From contig LQXN01000053.1 of the NCBI GenBank assembly GCA_001648575.1, forward strand, positions 23,508-87,507: a DNA stretch of 64,000 nucleotides, read 5' to 3'. A program made the position numbers and the translations under genes. The notes beneath the pieces are model-generated. The model was not told where the DNA came from. It did no database searches and saw only the letters and a program-made list of their open reading frames with translations. How positions within the stretch are numbered: position 1 is the stretch's first letter; the number at the start of each line of letters is the position of its first letter. Below are positions 1 through 10,250 of the stretch, in pieces. Source of the DNA: Sutcliffiella horikoshii DSM 8719. Lineage in GTDB: Bacteria; Bacillota; Bacilli; Bacillales; Bacillaceae_I.

Positions 1-1272
1 GAAGGCTGCTTGAATAAAGGCTATGACAATAATGTGGCAAATGAAGTCTATGATTTGATTGTCCGTTTTGCCGACTACGGTTTTAACAGGAGTCATGCGG
101 TTGCATATAGCATGATTTCCTATGAGTTGGCCTATCTTAAGGCAAATCACCCTAAAGTATTCATGGCGACCCTGCTGTCAAGTGTGATGGGGAATGAGCA
201 GAAGCTTTCCCAATATATCACTGAAACGAAAAGAAAAGGGATTGAAGTCTTGCCCCCATCGATCAACAAAAGCGGAATTGGCTTTCAGGTGGAAAAAGAA
301 GGGGTTCGCTTCAGTCTCTTGACCGTAAAAGGAGTAGGTGTACAAGCAATAAAAGGATTGATGGAGGAGCGGAAAAAGAAACCCTTCATCGATCTGTTCG
401 ATTTTTGCAACAGGACTGGATCCAAGCTCAATCGGAAAACGATGGAGATGCTCATTTATTCAGGAAGCATGGATGAGTTCAAGGAGGACAGGGCCACCCT
501 TCTTGCAACTTTGGATGTTGCCCTCCAGCATGCCGAGCTTGTCATGCCTTCTGATGATGATCAAATTGACTTTTACTTGGAAGCAGAGTTCAATATTAAG
601 CCCAAATATGTAAAGGTGGAGCCGCTTCAACTGACAGAGCAATTACAGCTGGAAAAAGAGGCACTGGGCTTTTATCTTTCCAAACACCCGACAGAACCTT
701 TTTCCTCTTACTTTCAATTAGCGGGTGCCACGCTCATTTTGGACCTCCCTTCCGCCAGTCAAAGGAAGGTGCGGGTAGGCAGCTTCCTGTCCAATGAAAG
801 GGTGATCCGTACGAAGAAAGGGGATCTGATGGCCTTTCTCACACTATCGGACCAATCTGGGGATATGGAGGCCGTTGCTTTTCCGGATCTCTATCAGCGA
901 TATTCGCATCTGTTGAAGACCGGAGAGACATTGTTGATAGAAGGGAACCTGGAAGAAAGAGAAGGGAAAAGCCAGCTTATTGTAAAAAATGTCATGGAAA
1001 TAGATGCTCTTGTGGAGCAATACGCTCATCTTATTGGAGATTTATTTTTACAGATAGATGAAGAAAAGCATGAAAAAGAAGTGTTTATGCATCTTCAAAA
1101 AGTACTAAAACAACACCACGGACCATCACCGGTGTATGTCCATTATATTCATGCCAAAAAAACGATAAAATTACAGCCAGCCTATTATACGGCACCGACA
1201 GAGGAGTGTCTGCTCAAGCTGCAGACGTTACTTGGAGAAGGAAATGTCGTCTTCAAAAAATCTTTACAATGA
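1..1272 (+). CDS. dnaE: DNA polymerase III subunit alpha DnaE, C-terminal part (5' end outside window)
   Basis: This is the C-terminal 423 residues of the DnaE-type replicative polymerase. The reading frame is open from base 1 and the start lies upstream. The first visible segment, with FADYGFNRSHAVAYS and YLKANHP, is the conserved finger region of bacterial DnaE. It is followed by a helix-hairpin-helix region (around LTVKGVGVQAIKGL) and an OB-fold near residues 255-335 (KVRVGSFLSNERVIRTKKGD, FLTLSDQSGDMEAVAFP). In Bacillus, DnaE extends RNA primers before handing over to PolC. The malic enzyme gene ytsJ follows, as in B. subtilis, with a small terminator between them. Identification is from motifs and synteny. 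Confidence 0.96.
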   Translation, partial: EGCLNKGYDNNVANEVYDLIVRFADYGFNRSHAVAYSMISYELAYLKANHPKVFMATLLSSVMGNEQKLSQYITETKRKGIEVLPPSINKSGIGFQVEKEGVRFSLLTVKGVGVQAIKGLMEERKKKPFIDLFDFCNRTGSKLNRKTMEMLIYSGSMDEFKEDRATLLATLDVALQHAELVMPSDDDQIDFYLEAEFNIKPKYVKVEPLQLTEQLQLEKEALGFYLSKHPTEPFSSYFQLAGATLILDLPSASQRKVRVGSFLSNERVIRTKKGDLMAFLTLSDQSGDMEAVAFPDLYQRYSHLLKTGETLLIEGNLEEREGKSQLIVKNVMEIDALVEQYAHLIGDLFLQIDEEKHEKEVFMHLQKVLKQHHGPSPVYVHYIHAKKTIKLQPAYYTAPTEECLLKLQTLLGEGNVVFKKSLQ

Positions 1273-1298
1273 TTAATATTATGATATAGTTAACAGGG

Positions 1299-1320
1299 AG
1301 GTGGTCAGACCACCTTTTCC
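1299..1320 (+). terminator. probable terminator after dnaE
   Basis: A seven-base-pair perfect stem (AGGTGGT / ACCACCT) with a three-base loop is followed by a short T run. It is compact, and the U-tract is only four bases before CC, so termination may be partial. Confidence 0.55.
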
Positions 1321-1407
1321 TGATTTTTGAGTATAAAATTAATGAGTAAATATAGCGGTTTTTTAAGTACTTGATAAGAACCACAAATAGCAGGGGGGAC
1401 AAGAACT

Positions 1408-2646
1408 GTGTCTTTAAAAGAAGAAGCTTTACATATGCATAAGGTCCATCAAGGAAAATTGGAATCAAAATCGAAAGTCCCGGTAAGAAACGCTAAAGAC
1501 TTGAGCTTGGCCTATTCACCAGGTGTTGCTGAACCGTGCAAAGCCATTTATGATGATAAAAATAAAGTATATGACTATACCATGAAAGGGAATATGGTAG
1601 CGGTAGTTTCAGATGGGACAGCTGTGTTGGGTCTTGGAAACATCGGACCTGAAGCCGCTCTTCCTGTCATGGAAGGGAAAGCTGTGTTATTCAAGAGCTT
1701 TGCGGGAGTGGATGCATTTCCCATCTGCTTGAATACAACAGATGTCGATAAAATCGTAGAAACCGTTAAGCTGCTAGAACCTACTTTTGGCGGAGTGAAT
1801 CTTGAGGATATCGCGGCGCCGAACTGTTTTGTGGTGGAAGAACGCTTAAAGAAAGAAACGAATATTCCTATATTCCATGATGATCAGCACGGAACGGCCA
1901 TTGTTACTGTGGCAGGTCTTGTCAACGCCCTTAAACTGGTAGGGAAGAATATCGGAGAAATAAAAGTTGTGGCAAATGGTGCAGGTGCAGCAGGTATAGC
2001 TATCATAAAACTATTATATCGTTATGGTGTCAGGGATATTACGATGTGTGATTCCAAGGGCGCAATCTATGAAGGGCGTCCTTATGGCATGAATAGTGTA
2101 AAGGCGGAAGTGGCGACTTACACAAATCGTGACAAGATGGAAGGTAGCTTGGCTGACGTAATAAAAGAGGCGGATGTATTTATCGGCGTCTCCGTCGAAG
2201 GTGCCCTTACACAGCCAATGATAGAAACCATGAACAAGGATTCCATCATTTTTGCCATGGCAAACCCAAACCCTGAAATCATGCCGGCAGAAGCAAAGCT
2301 TGCAGGAGCGAGCGTAATCGGTACAGGACGTTCTGATTTTCCAAACCAGGTAAATAATGTTCTGGCGTTTCCGGGTATTTTCCGCGGAGCGTTGGATGTC
2401 AGAGCGACGCATATAAATGAGCAGATGAAAATTGCGGCAGTCGAAGCGATTGCAAGCCTTGTGGCACCGCATGAGCTAAGTGATGATTATGTCATACCTG
2501 CTCCATTCGACCCTCGTGTCGCACCTGCTGTGGCTGCTGCTGTGGCCAAGGCAGCAATGGAAACGGGAGTAGCAAGAATCAAGGTAGACCCAGAAGAAGT
2601 TGCCGAAAAAACTAGACGAACCGCCGTTATCGGAAAAAGTGAATAG
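1408..2646 (+). CDS. ytsJ: NAD(P)-dependent malic enzyme
   Basis: This 412-residue protein is a short prokaryotic malic enzyme, which oxidatively decarboxylates malate to pyruvate. The malic N-terminal domain carries the signature around SLAYSPGVAEPC and the metal-site segment IPIFHDDQHGTA. The NAD(P)-binding half begins near residue 185 with VVANGAGAAGIAI. The start is GTG, preceded by a strong AGGGGGG-type ribosome site at about 1392-1399. Position directly after dnaE matches B. subtilis ytsJ, the main malic enzyme giving NADPH during growth on malate; cofactor preference here is inferred by homology. A GntR regulator starts three bases after the stop, so the two are probably co-transcribed. 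Confidence 0.95.
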   Translation: MSLKEEALHMHKVHQGKLESKSKVPVRNAKDLSLAYSPGVAEPCKAIYDDKNKVYDYTMKGNMVAVVSDGTAVLGLGNIGPEAALPVMEGKAVLFKSFAGVDAFPICLNTTDVDKIVETVKLLEPTFGGVNLEDIAAPNCFVVEERLKKETNIPIFHDDQHGTAIVTVAGLVNALKLVGKNIGEIKVVANGAGAAGIAIIKLLYRYGVRDITMCDSKGAIYEGRPYGMNSVKAEVATYTNRDKMEGSLADVIKEADVFIGVSVEGALTQPMIETMNKDSIIFAMANPNPEIMPAEAKLAGASVIGTGRSDFPNQVNNVLAFPGIFRGALDVRATHINEQMKIAAVEAIASLVAPHELSDDYVIPAPFDPRVAPAVAAAVAKAAMETGVARIKVDPEEVAEKTRRTAVIGKSE

Positions 2647-2649
2647 TCC

Positions 2650-3264
2650 ATGACCACACCTACAAAAATGTATTTGGAGATTGTGAAAAAGATCCGTGCC
2701 ATTATCGTCGCGGACGGGTTGAAGACAGGAGATAAAATTCCTTCAGAACGGGAACTGTCCGACAGGTTGAATGTCGGGCGTTCTTCTGTTCGAGAAGCGC
2801 TTCGGGCTCTGGAACTCCTTGGCCTCATCGAAACAAGGCGTGGAGAAGGTACTTTTATCAAGGACTTTAAAGAGCATCACCTAGTAGAATTGCTAGGGAC
2901 GTTCATCCTGGAGCAGGAAAAAACAAAAAGTGATCTACTGGAAACAAAACTGGAAATAGAAAAGTCATGCATACAGCTTTTTATGCAGAAAGCCACTGAC
3001 AAAGACTATGAAAAAATAAGAGATTTGGCAGTTACTGCTTCTAGCAGGACGGAATTTTTCAAAGAGATGGTCATAATAGTCGATAACAGCTTGATGCTAA
3101 GGATCTGGACGCTTGTAAATAGTTATGCACGTATCATCGCTAAGGATAATATGATAGAGAGTGGTGTATACGAGGAATTACTAGAGGCGATGAGAGGAAA
3201 TGATGCAACACTAGCAATAAAGTTATATGAAAAACATTTTGCGGAATTTGTCGATGGAAAGTAG
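2650..3264 (+). CDS. GntR/FadR-subfamily transcriptional regulator
   Basis: A 204-residue DNA-binding regulator. The N-terminal winged helix (residues about 8-75) has the GntR signature: IPSERELSDRLNVGRSSVREALRALELLGLIETRRGEGTF-like sequence is present in full. The C-terminal part should be an FCD ligand domain but is short, and the usual Asp/His metal-binding positions are not evident: the segment that should read D..xFH reads EFFKEMV. The ligand may therefore differ or be lost. It sits immediately behind malic enzyme and before accDA, so control of malate/pyruvate flux or malonyl-CoA supply is a reasonable guess, not a demonstrated role. The ribosome site is weak, which suggests translational coupling to ytsJ. 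Confidence 0.85.
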   Translation: MTTPTKMYLEIVKKIRAIIVADGLKTGDKIPSERELSDRLNVGRSSVREALRALELLGLIETRRGEGTFIKDFKEHHLVELLGTFILEQEKTKSDLLETKLEIEKSCIQLFMQKATDKDYEKIRDLAVTASSRTEFFKEMVIIVDNSLMLRIWTLVNSYARIIAKDNMIESGVYEELLEAMRGNDATLAIKLYEKHFAEFVDGK

Positions 3265-3390
3265 ACAAGAATCTACAACATCCATCGAGGTGTTTCCGTT
3301 ACATTAACAGTATGAGAGAAATGGTAACTAGAGGAATTTGTTTATTGGAATAATTTTAACAGCCTTACTTGCCTATCTTTTGACCTGTTA

Positions 3391-3407
3391 TTAGTACCAA
3401 ATACCAA
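3391..3407 (+). promoter_or_regulatory. FapR-like operator upstream of accDA
   Basis: TTAGTACCAAATACCAA is a 17-bp imperfect inverted repeat. It differs at about two positions from the FapR operator as I recall it (TTAGTACC, then a short spacer, then TACTAA). FapR represses lipid synthesis genes until malonyl-CoA accumulates. The site lies about 100 bp before accD, which makes it functionally sensible. No binding evidence is available; the call is a visual match. Confidence 0.5.
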
Positions 3408-3505
3408 AGCTAAGTAACAAAGTCTTAGATTAACCTTTGAATAGTCGACGAGTAAAAAACCGTTCAGTTTTCTTTTTACTCAAAATAAAGGGAGGTTCTG
3501 TTGTT

Positions 3506-4369
3506 TTGTTAAAGGATTTGTTCACAAAGAAAAAGAAATATGCATCCATTCCATCCGATCAAGCGCATCAAGATGTGCCGGAAGGGATCATGACCAAATG
3601 TCCAAGCTGTAAAAAAATCATGTATACAAAAGAATTGATGAAGAATTTGAAGGTGTGTCTGCACTGTGGCCATCATCACCCAATGAATGCAAAAGAGAGA
3701 ATTCAAAGCTTACTAGATAAAGGAAGCTTTATAGCATACGATGAAGATATGGTATCGGAAAACCCGCTTCATTTTCCAAATTATTTGGAGAAGCTTGAAG
3801 GGGACCAAAAGAAAACAGGCATCAATGAAGCTGTAGTAACCGGTGAGGGTACAATCAACAGCCATCCTCTTGTCATTGCGGTCATGGACTCTACATTCCG
3901 CATGGGAAGCATGGGTTCTGTAGTCGGGGAGAAAATTACACGTGCAATAGAAAAGGCGAAAGAAAAACGAGTGCCATTCCTCATTTTCACTGCTTCAGGT
4001 GGAGCGAGAATGCAGGAAGGTGTTTTAAGCTTAATGCAAATGGCCAAAACAAGTAGTGCGTTGAAGCTTCATAGTCAAAACGGCGGATTGATCATTTCTG
4101 TGATGACTCATCCTACTACTGGTGGTGTTTCTGCAAGCTTTGCTTCGCTTGGAGACTATAATTTTGCAGAACCGAAAGCGTTAATCGGTTTTGCAGGTCG
4201 ACGCATCATTGAGCAGACTATTCGCGAAGATCTTCCGGAAGACTTCCAAACAGCGGAATTTCTATTGAAGTGTGGCCAACTGGATGCGGTCATACCTCGT
4301 CTTGATCTAAAAGAAACCTTAACAAATGTGCTCGATATACATCAAGGAGAGGAGGAGACGGGATGGTAG
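3506..4369 (+). CDS. accD: acetyl-CoA carboxylase carboxyltransferase subunit beta
   Basis: AccD, 287 residues, forms with AccA the carboxyltransferase that moves CO2 from biotin carboxyl carrier protein to acetyl-CoA, giving malonyl-CoA. A four-cysteine zinc ribbon is visible near residues 30-53 (CPSC ... CLHC), followed by the crotonase-type core with [12 protein letters not shown] and [15 protein letters not shown] place the start at TTG 3506 ([11 protein letters not shown]), which matches the usual family N-terminus and has GGGAGGT about ten bases upstream. The open frame extends upstream without a plausible ribosome site. accA overlaps its last seven bases. Confidence 0.96.
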   Translation: MLKDLFTKKKKYASIPSDQAHQDVPEGIMTKCPSCKKIMYTKELMKNLKVCLHCGHHHPMNAKERIQSLLDKGSFIAYDEDMVSENPLHFPNYLEKLEGDQKKTGINEAVVTGEGTINSHPLVIAVMDSTFRMGSMGSVVGEKITRAIEKAKEKRVPFLIFTASGGARMQEGVLSLMQMAKTSSALKLHSQNGGLIISVMTHPTTGGVSASFASLGDYNFAEPKALIGFAGRRIIEQTIREDLPEDFQTAEFLLKCGQLDAVIPRLDLKETLTNVLDIHQGEEETGW

Positions 4370-5349
4370 GAGAAATGGAATTTGAAAAGCCAGTGGTGGA
4401 ATTACGCAAAAAAATAGGAGAACTGAAAGAGTTCACAAGAAATAGTGATATGGATCTTTCTAGTGAAATAGAAAAGCTTGAAGTCCGACTCGAAAAGCTT
4501 GAAGCAGATATTTATGGAAATCTCTCTCCTTGGGATCGTGTTCAAATAGCGAGAAACCCTGAACGCCCGACAACCCTTGATTATATCGAACGGGTATTTA
4601 CTAATTTCCTTGAATTGCATGGAGATCGTTATTACGGGGATGATGAAGCCATTGTTGGTGGAATCGGTAAATTCGAAGGTATTCCTGTGACTATCATCGG
4701 TCATCAACGTGGAAAAGACACGAAAGAAAACATCCGCCGTAACTTTGGGATGCCTCATCCTGAAGGATATCGGAAAGCATTAAGGTTGATGTATCAAGCT
4801 GAAAAATTCAACAGGCCGATTGTATGTTTCATCGACACGAAAGGTGCCTATCCAGGGAAGGCCGCAGAAGAGCGGGGGCAAAGTGAGGCAATCGCTAAAA
4901 ACCTCTTTGAAATGGCTGGATTAAAGGTGCCGGTGATCTGCATAGTTATCGGGGAAGGCGGAAGTGGCGGCGCGCTTGCATTAGGGGTCGGAAACCATGT
5001 TCATATGCTTGAGAATTCGACTTATTCGGTGATTTCTCCTGAGGGGGCAGCGGCTATATTATGGAAAGATGCAAGCCTAGCAAAAAAGGCGGCGGAATCC
5101 ATGAAAATCACTGCACCAGACCTATTTGACCTTGGAATCATCGATAAAATCATACCTGAAGCTAAGGGTGGCGCCCATAAAAATGTGGATTTCCAGGCAA
5201 AAGGAATCCGGAATATCTTGAAGGAGTCTCTCCAGGATTTGATGCCGTTAAGTGCGGAAGAGCTGATTGAGCACCGTTATGCTAAATACAAGCGGATTGG
5301 GGCTTTTTCATTCAAAGAGCAGCTTAAACCCGAGAAAATAAATCAGTAA
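4363..5349 (+). CDS. accA: acetyl-CoA carboxylase carboxyltransferase subunit alpha
   Basis: AccA, 328 residues, is the alpha partner of AccD in the carboxyltransferase tetramer. An N-terminal helical segment (residues 1-50) leads into the core with [29 protein letters not shown] and the oxyanion-hole segment [14 protein letters not shown]. The start ATG overlaps the accD stop, so equal translation of the two subunits through coupling is likely. A weak hairpin follows the stop. Confidence 0.97.
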   Translation: MVGEMEFEKPVVELRKKIGELKEFTRNSDMDLSSEIEKLEVRLEKLEADIYGNLSPWDRVQIARNPERPTTLDYIERVFTNFLELHGDRYYGDDEAIVGGIGKFEGIPVTIIGHQRGKDTKENIRRNFGMPHPEGYRKALRLMYQAEKFNRPIVCFIDTKGAYPGKAAEERGQSEAIAKNLFEMAGLKVPVICIVIGEGGSGGALALGVGNHVHMLENSTYSVISPEGAAAILWKDASLAKKAAESMKITAPDLFDLGIIDKIIPEAKGGAHKNVDFQAKGIRNILKESLQDLMPLSAEELIEHRYAKYKRIGAFSFKEQLKPEKINQ

Positions 5350-5355
5350 AAAGCT

Positions 5356-5386
5356 GGGACGGGATGTAATATGCCCGTTCTTTTTC
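5356..5386 (+). terminator. weak terminator after accA
   Basis: GACGGG and CCCGTTC pair with a one-base bulge around a ten-base loop and are followed by TTTTT. The stem is short. Confidence 0.45.
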
Positions 5387-5697
5387 TTGTCCTAGAAATT
5401 ATCGGGAAATTTAATAGTGAATTATGAAAATATGGGTATCCTTAGAGGTAGGCATACTTTTGGCAAGGTTCAGTAAGAAACCTATTAAATAGGTAGGAAA
5501 AAATACCTGTGACGCATGGTAAAAATAACCACCTCAAATAAAAGCGCATACATAAATATATTCGACAGATTTCAGTTGTTTTCGACATATCTTCGTGGTA
5601 ATTTTTAATATGGAGACTTTACATACCACTCATTTTTCGAATAAAATTAATGTTTGGGTATACGTTTATAGGCAAATTAGCTCAAGAGGTGAAATAA
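5387..5697 (+). promoter_or_regulatory. pfkA upstream region with a weak sigma-A candidate
   Basis: This AT-rich stretch has no gene. The best promoter candidate is TTCGAA (5636-5641), a 17-base spacer and TATACG (5659-5664), just upstream of the pfkA ribosome site. The match is mediocre. I see no cre site or leader structure here. Confidence 0.35.
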
Positions 5698-6657
<960 letters not shown>

Positions 6658-6784
6658 TGATATAGGGACATTGGAATCGTTTTCATAACCAGGTAGCCTG
6701 AGGCTTATGTTGGTGTAATGCCACTCTATTGCTTTATAATATAAAGGACGAAAAGAACGGTATATAACTAGGAGGAAATTTTAC

Positions 6785-8539
6785 ATGAAAAAAACCAAAA
6801 TTGTTTGTACGATAGGACCAGCAAGTGAAAGTGTCGAGACTTTAGTCCAATTGATCGATGCCGGCATGAACGTAACTCGCTTGAACTTCTCACATGGTGA
6901 TTTTGAAGAGCATGGTGCACGCATCCGCAACATCCGTGAAGCGGTTGAGCGCACAGGTAAAAACGTCGCGATCTTACTGGACACAAAAGGTCCAGAAATC
7001 AGAACGCATACCATGCAGGATGGGGCAATTGAATTAGAGCAAGGGAGAGAAATCATTATCTCCATGGAAGAAGTAATCGGAACAACTGAGAAGTTCTCCA
7101 TTACATATCCTGGGTTGATGGAAGATGTGACTCCTGGATCCCGTATCCTTTTGGATGATGGACTAATCGGCTTGGAGGTCCTTGAGGTCGGACACAATGA
7201 GATCAGAACGAAAATCATGAACTCCGGTACATTGAAAAATAAAAAAGGTGTAAACGTTCCTGGTGTTAAAGTGAACCTTCCTGGAATTACAGAAAAGGAC
7301 GCAAATGATATCCGTTTCGGTATTGAGCAAGGAGTGGATTTCATTGCAGCTTCTTTCGTGCGTCGTGCATCAGACGTTTTAGAAATCCGTGAACTATTGG
7401 AAGCACATGGTGCTGCGGACATCCAGATCATCCCTAAAATTGAAAACCAAGAGGGAGTTGACAACATCAACGAAATCTTGGAAGTATCTGATGGCTTGAT
7501 GGTTGCTCGTGGAGACCTTGGTGTGGAAATCCCTGCAGAAGAGGTACCTCTTGTACAGAAGGATCTTATCAAAAAATGCAACCTTGCTGGAAAGCCTGTC
7601 ATCACGGCTACTCAAATGCTTGATTCCATGCAACGCAACCCACGCCCAACCCGTGCAGAAGCAAGTGACGTAGCGAACGCGATCTTTGATGGCACAGATG
7701 CCATCATGCTTTCCGGTGAGACGGCGGCAGGCACTTATCCTGTAGAAGCGGTTCAAACGATGCACAATATCGCTTCCCGCGCTGAGCAAGCTTTGGCTTA
7801 TGGTGAAATTCTTTCCAAACATAGTAAACAAGCTGCACTTACAGTCACAGATTCGATTGGACAATCTGTTGCTTACACTGCTATAAGTTTGGATGTTTCT
7901 GCAATTGTTACGCCGACAGAAAGCGGACATACAGCACGGATGATTTCTAAATATCGTCCTAAAGCACCGATCGTTGCAGTTACTTCCTGTGAAGCAGTAT
8001 CACGCAAATTGGCTCTGGTTTGGGGTGTGTATCCACGCATCGGCCGCCAGGCAACTTCTACAGATGAAATGTTGGATGTGGCAGTGGAAGAATCATTGAA
8101 CACAGGCATCGTTTCCCACGGTGACTTGATTGTCATTACTGCAGGTGTCCCTGTTGGGGAAAAAGGCACAACGAACTTGATGAAAATCCATGTCGTTGGA
8201 GATGTGCTTGCAAGTGGACAAGGGATTGGCAGAAAATCTGCTTTCGGTAAAGTCGTAGTGGCAAAAACAGCAGAAGAAGCTGCTGAAAAGATGACACAAG
8301 GTGCTATCTTCGTAACAAACGGCACTGACAAGGATATGATGCCTTCCTTAGAAAAAGCATCTGCACTTATCACGGAAGAAGGGGGTTTGACCAGCCATGC
8401 TGCGGTTGTGGGATTAAGCCTTGGCATTCCGGTAATCGTCGGAGTAGAGCTCGCAACTTCCGTGCTGGAAGATGGACAAGAAATTACAGTGGACTCTTCA
8501 AGAGGCACTATCTATTCTGGTCACGCAAGCGTACTATAA
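6785..8539 (+). CDS. pyk: pyruvate kinase with C-terminal PEP-utilising domain
   Basis: Pyruvate kinase, 584 residues, makes pyruvate and ATP from phosphoenolpyruvate. The core includes [11 protein letters not shown], the metal/K+ site around [22 protein letters not shown] and the ATQMLDSM segment. Residues about 475-584 add the phosphohistidine-like swivelling domain typical of Bacillus and Geobacillus enzymes ([22 protein letters not shown]); this explains the length compared with about 470 for the E. coli form. AGGAGG precedes the ATG. The gene ends in a strong terminator, so pfkA-pyk form a closed unit. Confidence 0.98.
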   Translation: MKKTKIVCTIGPASESVETLVQLIDAGMNVTRLNFSHGDFEEHGARIRNIREAVERTGKNVAILLDTKGPEIRTHTMQDGAIELEQGREIIISMEEVIGTTEKFSITYPGLMEDVTPGSRILLDDGLIGLEVLEVGHNEIRTKIMNSGTLKNKKGVNVPGVKVNLPGITEKDANDIRFGIEQGVDFIAASFVRRASDVLEIRELLEAHGAADIQIIPKIENQEGVDNINEILEVSDGLMVARGDLGVEIPAEEVPLVQKDLIKKCNLAGKPVITATQMLDSMQRNPRPTRAEASDVANAIFDGTDAIMLSGETAAGTYPVEAVQTMHNIASRAEQALAYGEILSKHSKQAALTVTDSIGQSVAYTAISLDVSAIVTPTESGHTARMISKYRPKAPIVAVTSCEAVSRKLALVWGVYPRIGRQATSTDEMLDVAVEESLNTGIVSHGDLIVITAGVPVGEKGTTNLMKIHVVGDVLASGQGIGRKSAFGKVVVAKTAEEAAEKMTQGAIFVTNGTDKDMMPSLEKASALITEEGGLTSHAAVVGLSLGIPVIVGVELATSVLEDGQEITVDSSRGTIYSGHASVL

Positions 8540-8549
8540 TTGTAAGTAA

Positions 8550-8594
8550 GACCCCCTATTTCCAGGCATATGCTAGGGATATAGGGGGTTTTTA
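8550..8594 (+). terminator. terminator after pyk
   Basis: ACCCCCTAT pairs perfectly with ATAGGGGGT, with extra pairing inside the loop, followed by TTTTTAT. Confidence 0.9.
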
Positions 8595-8723
8595 TCTGTT
8601 CTTTAGCAAGTGCCATATAAAGTGGTATTGGCAGGTGTATAGAGGTGAAAATAGAGTAATCCACTCATTTTTGATATAATTAGCTGGAAGCTTGCTTTTT
8701 AATAGAAATGGGGTTGTCCTCTT

Positions 8724-9119
8724 ATGTTTAGAATTTTATTGGCATTGATAATCGTTGTACCAGCATTGGAGATATGGGTCCTTATTACCGCAGGAAAGTT
8801 TATAGGTGCGATACCGACCATCCTGCTGATCATCCTTACTGGAGTCTTGGGGGCTTGGCTTGCAAGGTACCAAGGTGTTTCGGCACTCAGAAGTGCACAA
8901 CAAAAAATCAATAGCGGCCAGATGCCTGGCGAGGTAATAATTGACGGGCTATGCATCTTAATAGGGGGAGTATTATTGTTGACCCCTGGGTTCATTACGG
9001 ATGCAATTGGATTTGCATTGTTATTGCCTGCAACGAGAAACATGATCAAGCCATCCATCATGCGTGCCATACGTAATAGAATGGACCGCGGACAATTTAT
9101 TGTCATAAATAGAAGATAA
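8724..9119 (+). CDS. fxsA: FxsA family membrane protein
   Basis: A 131-residue inner-membrane protein of the FxsA family (B. subtilis YtzA occupies the same place after pyk). Three hydrophobic segments are visible, at about residues 2-22, 26-46 and 75-95. The first two hold the family pattern PALEIWVLI and GAIPTILLIILTGVLGAWLAR. In E. coli FxsA relieves F-plasmid exclusion of phage T7; the role in Bacillus is unknown. The C-terminus is basic and probably cytoplasmic. Confidence 0.88.
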   Translation: MFRILLALIIVVPALEIWVLITAGKFIGAIPTILLIILTGVLGAWLARYQGVSALRSAQQKINSGQMPGEVIIDGLCILIGGVLLLTPGFITDAIGFALLLPATRNMIKPSIMRAIRNRMDRGQFIVINRR

Positions 9120-9146
9120 TACGACTGAGGCGGTGGAGGATTTCCA

Positions 9147-9174
9147 TTGCCTTTTTCTAAAATCATGATAATAT
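9147..9174 (+). promoter_or_regulatory. sigma-A-like promoter for the DUF1002 gene
   Basis: TTGCCT, a 16-base spacer and TAATAT lie about 60 bp before the start codon. Confidence 0.5.
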
Positions 9175-9230
9175 AAAAAAATAGATAGAGAGCATTGTAA
9201 AATTTGTAAAATTAGTTTGGGGGAAATAGA

Positions 9231-10145
9231 ATGAAACATTGGTTAAAAATATTGCTGGTGTTAACCTTGGTTTTATCTGGACTTAGTTTAACGAACGTTG
9301 GACATGCTGCCGGTGGAGAAGATGAAGAAGAAAGCATCAATGAAAAGTTCGGTTTACCGATTGTAGTATACGGCGGGACATTGAATGATGACCAAAAACA
9401 GGAAGTCCGAAACCTCCTGAATGTGAAAAATCCTGAAATGGTAGAAGAAATAACTGTCACAGGTGAGGACCTGGTTAAATACATCGATGGGGAAGATCGT
9501 AATGCACGTATGTTCTCCTCTGCTAAAATAACCCGAAAAGAAAAAGGCGAAGGTCTTATCATAGATAGGGCCACTCCTGAAAATATTACACAGGTTACAG
9601 ATGATATGTATGCAAATGCCCTTTTGACAGCTGGAATCGAGGACGCTGAAGTGATTATCGTCTCTCCGGTTAAAGTAAGTGGTCATTCCGCATTGGTAGG
9701 AATCTATAAGGCTTATGAAGTAAGCGGAGAAGAGCTAAACAAAGACCGTATGGAAGTGGCAAATGAAGAGTTGAATATTGCTACTAAACTAGCGGAAGAA
9801 GAAGGCATGGACAGCGAAAAGGTAAGTGAACTACTGACTGAAATCAAAAAACAGATTGCAGAACAAAAGCCTGCAACCCGTGAAGATGTCGAGCGGATCG
9901 TCGAGGAGCAGCTTGCTAAATTAAAGATAGAGCTGAGTGATGAGGACAGACAATTGCTGATTGACTTGTTTGAAAAAATGCGCTCACTCAATATCAACTT
10001 TGATAATGTAAAACAGCAACTAGAGGATATTTCCAAAGACATCAAAAACCGAATTGGAGAAGTGGTGGGAGATGAAGGATTCTGGCAGGGTGTGGCCGAT
10101 TTCTTCCGTGACTTATTCCAGTCCATTGCAAACTTGTTCAAATAA
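9231..10145 (+). CDS. secreted DUF1002 domain protein
   Basis: A 304-residue protein with a clear Sec signal peptide (MKHWLKILLVLTLVLS, likely cleaved after GHAA near residue 27). The mature part matches the DUF1002 family (B. subtilis YpuA type): a conserved alpha/beta region with YGGTLNDDQKQEVRNLL at residues about 47-65, then a long charged helical C-terminal half (residues about 165-290) that may form coiled coil. Function is not established. It has its own promoter candidate and a strong terminator, so it is probably a single-gene unit. Confidence 0.85.
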   Translation: MKHWLKILLVLTLVLSGLSLTNVGHAAGGEDEEESINEKFGLPIVVYGGTLNDDQKQEVRNLLNVKNPEMVEEITVTGEDLVKYIDGEDRNARMFSSAKITRKEKGEGLIIDRATPENITQVTDDMYANALLTAGIEDAEVIIVSPVKVSGHSALVGIYKAYEVSGEELNKDRMEVANEELNIATKLAEEEGMDSEKVSELLTEIKKQIAEQKPATREDVERIVEEQLAKLKIELSDEDRQLLIDLFEKMRSLNINFDNVKQQLEDISKDIKNRIGEVVGDEGFWQGVADFFRDLFQSIANLFK

Positions 10146-10153
10146 AATATGAT

Positions 10154-10190
10154 AAACGCTTTCTCTCTTTGGGGGAAAGCGTTTTTTTTT
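10154..10190 (+). terminator. terminator after the DUF1002 gene
   Basis: AAACGCTTTC pairs with GAAAGCGTTT and is followed by nine T residues. Confidence 0.93.
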
Positions 10191-10250
10191 GCAGGTGCAA
10201 AAAAAGGTGCCCGCTTCGTAATGAAAATGCAGGCCCCTTGACTTCTATTC

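Noticed and set aside
2014..2472. Long minus-strand frames over ytsJ, pyk, polA and similar genes
   Set aside because: They mirror the codon pattern of well-identified genes on the other strand, with no ribosome sites or recognisable products.
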